In this document: positions 61,159 through 64,000 of the stretch, piece after piece
Layout of the letters: each line of letters begins with the position of its first letter
Position numbering within the stretch: position 1 is the first letter of the stretch
Assembly: GCF_051195215.1 (NCBI RefSeq)
Contig: NZ_JBNAZM010000001.1
Coordinates: 1 to 64,000 of the forward strand
DNA length: 64,000 nt
Reading direction: 5' to 3'
From: Arhodomonas sp051195215
GTDB taxonomy: Bacteria > Pseudomonadota > Gammaproteobacteria > Nitrococcales > Nitrococcaceae
Position numbers and translations under genes: made by a program
The notes under the pieces: generated by a model
Database searches by the model: none
The model's input: the letters and a program-made list of their open reading frames with translations, nothing else
Told to the model about the DNA's origin: nothing

Positions 61159-63972
61159 TCAGGACGCCAGATCGGGCTCGCCACATCGGTCCAGGATGAA
61201 CGTCCGGCTCGCCTCGCGGAGCCTGACGGCCTCGGACCAGCCATCGCTGTGTGGTTCGAGCGGTGCACCGACGCAAACGCCCACCGGGCCGGGACGCGGC
61301 AACCAGTCACTACCGCGCATCAGCGAGCGGGTACCCCGCAGAGCGACCGGAACAACCGCGATGCCGTTACGCACGGCGGCAACGAAGGCGCCCATGTGAA
61401 AGGCGCCAAGGCCGGCGCCACGATGCAGCGTGCCTTCCGGGAAAACGGCAAGGGAATCGCCCCGTTCGATCGCCACGAAGGCCTGCTGCGTATCCTCGCT
61501 CGCCGCCTGCGGGTCGAGGCGTTCGACGAACAACGTACCCAGCCGCCGCAACAGCACGCGCACCAGGGCGTTTCGGCCGAGCTCGCGCTTGGCCAGGTAG
61601 CGGAAGTCCCGGGGTAGCGCCGCCGTGAGCACGAGTGCGTCGAGATAGCTCGCGTGGTTGGCGACCAGCACGCAGGGGCCGCAGTCAGTCAAATGCTCGA
61701 TACCTTCGCGCTGGATGCGGATGCCCGTCATTGCCGCTGCGAGCCGCACGCATCGGCGCGCCAGCCACCAACGCCATTGCCGCCTCGGAAGCACCACCGC
61801 GCTCGACCCGACCAGCGTGGCCATCACCCCGAACACCGCCCAGGCGTAGACGGCATAACCCCACTCCCCCAGACGGGCCGTCCGTGCGCGCAGGCGAGTG
61901 ACGGCGCTTTCCGTCGCCAGCCGGAGCACCTGCCACCACGCCGCCGCCGTGGGGGCGCCCAGGCGTGCGCTGCGGTAGAGCTCACGTGTCGCCGCGCGCC
62001 GGATCTTCCCGCTGGACGTCTTGAGCACGCTGTGCGGTGGCACCAGGCGCACGTCATCGGCCGGCAGGTTGATGATGTCCACCGTCGCCTCGCGAATGGC
62101 CTGCGCCAGGCGCTCGCGCTCGTCGGTGTCCTTGACTCGGGTCTCGGCGACTACCACGAGCGCTTCCACGCCGGTTTCCGCGTCCGGGTTTCCGAACACG
62201 GCGACGCACCCCTTGCGCACCCCTTGCAGTCGCCCCACGGCTTCTTCGAGCTCATAGGGGTAGACGTTGCGTCCGCCGCGAACGATGACATCCTTGCTGC
62301 GTCCGCTGATGTGTACGTCGCCGCCGACCAGGTACCCGCGATCACCGGTTCGCAGCCATGGACCGTCGTACAGAGAACGGGTGGCATCCTCGTTGTACAG
62401 ATAGCCGTCGGTGGCGGAAGGTCCCCGGAACTCGATCTCGCCCTCGCGCCGCTCCGCGAGCTCCTGGCCGGCGGCGCCGACGATGCGGACTTCGTGCCCG
62501 GAAAGCGGCGGCCCGCAGTTGACGAACGTCAACGCCGGCTCGTCACCGTGGACCGGCTCCGCTTTGCCGGTGGCGACGAACTTCTCGCGGCCGACCCGGT
62601 CGCTCACCGGTCCCCGTCCCGGCGTGGGTACGCACAGTCCCACGGCCGCCTCGGCGAGGCCGTAGACGGGCATCAGTGCCTCACGTCGGAACCCGTGGGG
62701 AGCGAATGCCTCGGCGAACCGCTCCATGGTGACAGGGCTGACCGGTTCCGCGCCGTTGAAAGCCACCCGCCAGCCGGAGAGATCCACGCCTTCGAGGCGT
62801 TCGGACGTAATGGCACGCAGGCACAGCTCGTAGCCGAAATTCGGCCCCCCGGAGATCGTGCCGCCGTGCTGGTGAATGATCTCCAGCCACCGCAATGGCC
62901 GGGCGAGAAAGCCCAGCGGCGACATCACCACCAGCGGCATTGCGTAGTACAGGCTGCCCAGCCAGGCGGCGATCAGGCCCATATCGTGGTAGAGCGGCAG
63001 CCAGCTGACGAATACATCCTCCGGGGTGACATCCAGACGCTCGCCCATCGCGCGGATGTTGGCGAGAAGCTGCGCGTGAGTCAGGGTCACGCCCTTCGGG
63101 TCACCCGTGCTGCCGGAGGTGTACTGGAGCAGCGCGAGATCGTCGCTGCCGGCTGCTTCATCCTCGCCGGATGTTTCCGGTCGGGTCAGCTCGTCAACGG
63201 TGACGATGCCTTCCAGCCGCGGTGCTTCGGCGCGCAACAGCCTCGCCACTTGCCGCGCCTCGGCCACGGTGATCAGAACCCGCACCTCGGCGTTGGTCAG
63301 GATACGGCCGTGGCGGCGAAGATGCTCTTCGAGCTGACTTGCACGCGCCGGTGGGTAGATCGGCACCGGCGTGGCGCCGATGCGCAACGCCGCCAGAAAC
63401 GCCGTGAAGTACTCGGCGCCCGTGGGCAGCATCAGCGCCAAGGCATCGCCCCGGCGTATCCCCCGCGCCGTCAGTCCCCCGGCGACCGTCCGTGCGCGCC
63501 GGTCGAGCTCTGCGTAGCTCAGCGTCTCCGGTGGCCCGTCGGAGGCGTAGATCGTCAGGTGCGGGCGGTCGGCGTGGCGGTCCAGGTGCCAGTCCAATGC
63601 GTCGGTGAGGGTGGTCGCCTGTCTCGGAGCCCCGGTGACCGGGGGGATCTCCATCGGCGACGGCTGGGGGCGGTCGGCGCTGGCGTGGCCATGGGCGCTG
63701 ACGATCGCCTCCAGCAGCTCGGCGGGCGTGTCGGCGGCCAGCGCCTGTTCGGGCAAATCCACGTTGAACGCCCGCTCCACGCGCAGCACGAGCTCGGCTC
63801 GTGCCATGCTGTCCAGTCCCAGGTCCCGGTCCAGCCGCGATTCGAGCGCAACCGCCGGCGGTGCCGTCGCCCCGGGGTGCGACTCACGCACCAGGCGGTG
63901 GACGATCTCCAGGAGCTGGTCTGTCAGCGCCTCGCGGTCCCGCGAGGCCGCCCTCGGGCCCGGTTCCGTCAT
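61159..63972 (-). CDS. ACP-adenylation-acyltransferase fusion (fatty acyl-AMP ligase with PlsC domain)
   Basis: The protein has 937 aa. N-terminal acyl carrier domain (about 15-95; phosphopantetheine Ser in L-G-L-D-S-M). Adenylation domain (about 120-680; Y-T-S-G-S-T-G-D-P-K-G, F-N-G-A-E-P-V, S-G-K-I-R-R) of the fatty acyl-AMP ligase/acyl-ACP synthetase type. Two hydrophobic segments (about 710-740), then a PlsC/LPLAT acyltransferase (about 745-930; N-H-A-S-Y-L-D and F-P-E-G-T). One chain could thus activate a fatty acid, load it onto its own ACP and transfer it to a lipid acceptor at the membrane. Parallels Aas of E. coli but with a built-in ACP. Its upstream region is outside the window. 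Confidence 0.93.
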   Translation of the reverse strand: MTEPGPRAASRDREALTDQLLEIVHRLVRESHPGATAPPAVALESRLDRDLGLDSMARAELVLRVERAFNVDLPEQALAADTPAELLEAIVSAHGHASADRPQPSPMEIPPVTGAPRQATTLTDALDWHLDRHADRPHLTIYASDGPPETLSYAELDRRARTVAGGLTARGIRRGDALALMLPTGAEYFTAFLAALRIGATPVPIYPPARASQLEEHLRRHGRILTNAEVRVLITVAEARQVARLLRAEAPRLEGIVTVDELTRPETSGEDEAAGSDDLALLQYTSGSTGDPKGVTLTHAQLLANIRAMGERLDVTPEDVFVSWLPLYHDMGLIAAWLGSLYYAMPLVVMSPLGFLARPLRWLEIIHQHGGTISGGPNFGYELCLRAITSERLEGVDLSGWRVAFNGAEPVSPVTMERFAEAFAPHGFRREALMPVYGLAEAAVGLCVPTPGRGPVSDRVGREKFVATGKAEPVHGDEPALTFVNCGPPLSGHEVRIVGAAGQELAERREGEIEFRGPSATDGYLYNEDATRSLYDGPWLRTGDRGYLVGGDVHISGRSKDVIVRGGRNVYPYELEEAVGRLQGVRKGCVAVFGNPDAETGVEALVVVAETRVKDTDERERLAQAIREATVDIINLPADDVRLVPPHSVLKTSSGKIRRAATRELYRSARLGAPTAAAWWQVLRLATESAVTRLRARTARLGEWGYAVYAWAVFGVMATLVGSSAVVLPRRQWRWWLARRCVRLAAAMTGIRIQREGIEHLTDCGPCVLVANHASYLDALVLTAALPRDFRYLAKRELGRNALVRVLLRRLGTLFVERLDPQAASEDTQQAFVAIERGDSLAVFPEGTLHRGAGLGAFHMGAFVAAVRNGIAVVPVALRGTRSLMRGSDWLPRPGPVGVCVGAPLEPHSDGWSEAVRLREASRTFILDRCGEPDLAS

Positions 63973-64000
63973 GCCGTTGTACCCGTCGCGCGGCGACAGC

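Noticed and set aside
62519..62532. Perfect FNR-type palindrome TTGAC-GAAC-GTCAA
   Set aside because: It lies inside the coding region of the ACP-adenylation-PlsC gene and encodes normal residues, so it is probably a chance match; it also shows the background rate of such sites.

Overview
The window is GC-rich (roughly two-thirds G+C by eye) and densely coding. It looks like chromosomal DNA of a Gram-negative proteobacterium: RND pumps, lipoproteins, an outer-membrane barrel, many c-type cytochromes and a class I-type PHA synthase. A high-GC gammaproteobacterium is my best guess, but no rRNA or tRNA gene is present to confirm it.

Layout. (1) 1-6.1 kb: end of a palindromic repeat, a cytochrome c'-like protein, a TetR repressor and the RND pump it probably controls, with two matching operators. 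(2) 6.1-9.0 kb: a GNAT acetyltransferase and an unknown membrane-anchored protein whose gene is split by a 265-bp MITE-like element; removing the element plus one TA restores the reading frame. (3) 9.2-11.3 kb: a two-domain beta-propeller phytase lipoprotein with a Pho-box-like site upstream. (4) 11.7-25.4 kb: a signalling block with a degenerate GGDEF protein, an AraC regulator, a CheB-CheR-PAS fusion, two large PAS/GGDEF/EAL proteins and an HDAC-family deacetylase followed by an in-frame EAL remnant. (5) 26.0-34.7 kb: an extracellular-electron-transfer locus with an OmcA/MtrC-type decaheme lipoprotein, an MtrA-type decaheme protein, an MtrB-type barrel, a monoheme protein and a CBS-BON protein on the minus strand; a diheme cytochrome and a NapC/NirT/CymA-type tetraheme quinol dehydrogenase are divergent. 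(6) 36.2-38.9 kb: PHA synthase and an SDR reductase. (7) 39.1-43.4 kb: a second RND pump. (8) 43.8-64.0 kb: a stress and lipid island with patatin, CBS proteins, ACP, acyl-CoA synthetases, a CoA-ligase/GNAT fusion, a MacAB-like ABC exporter, a CapA-like protein, an APH-like kinase, PRPP synthetase, a phasin-like protein, a hydrolase, Hsp20 and an ACP-adenylation-PlsC fusion.

How it fits together. Palindromes of the FNR/CRP class (TTGAC/T-N4-G/ATCAA) recur in the intergenic regions of blocks 5 to 8, and about half have a -10-like hexamer 30-32 bp from the box centre, as in class II FNR promoters. My inference is that an FNR/Anr-like regulator couples anaerobic electron export, PHA storage and stress functions into one low-oxygen regulon.

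Mobile DNA. Three full copies of a TA-flanked, 264-265 bp double-hairpin element (type A), one related element with different ends (type B, abutting a type A copy) and the end of another at the window edge form a non-autonomous family. A 1-bp compensatory change in the hairpin stem separates copies. No transposase, CRISPR array, tRNA or rRNA was found.
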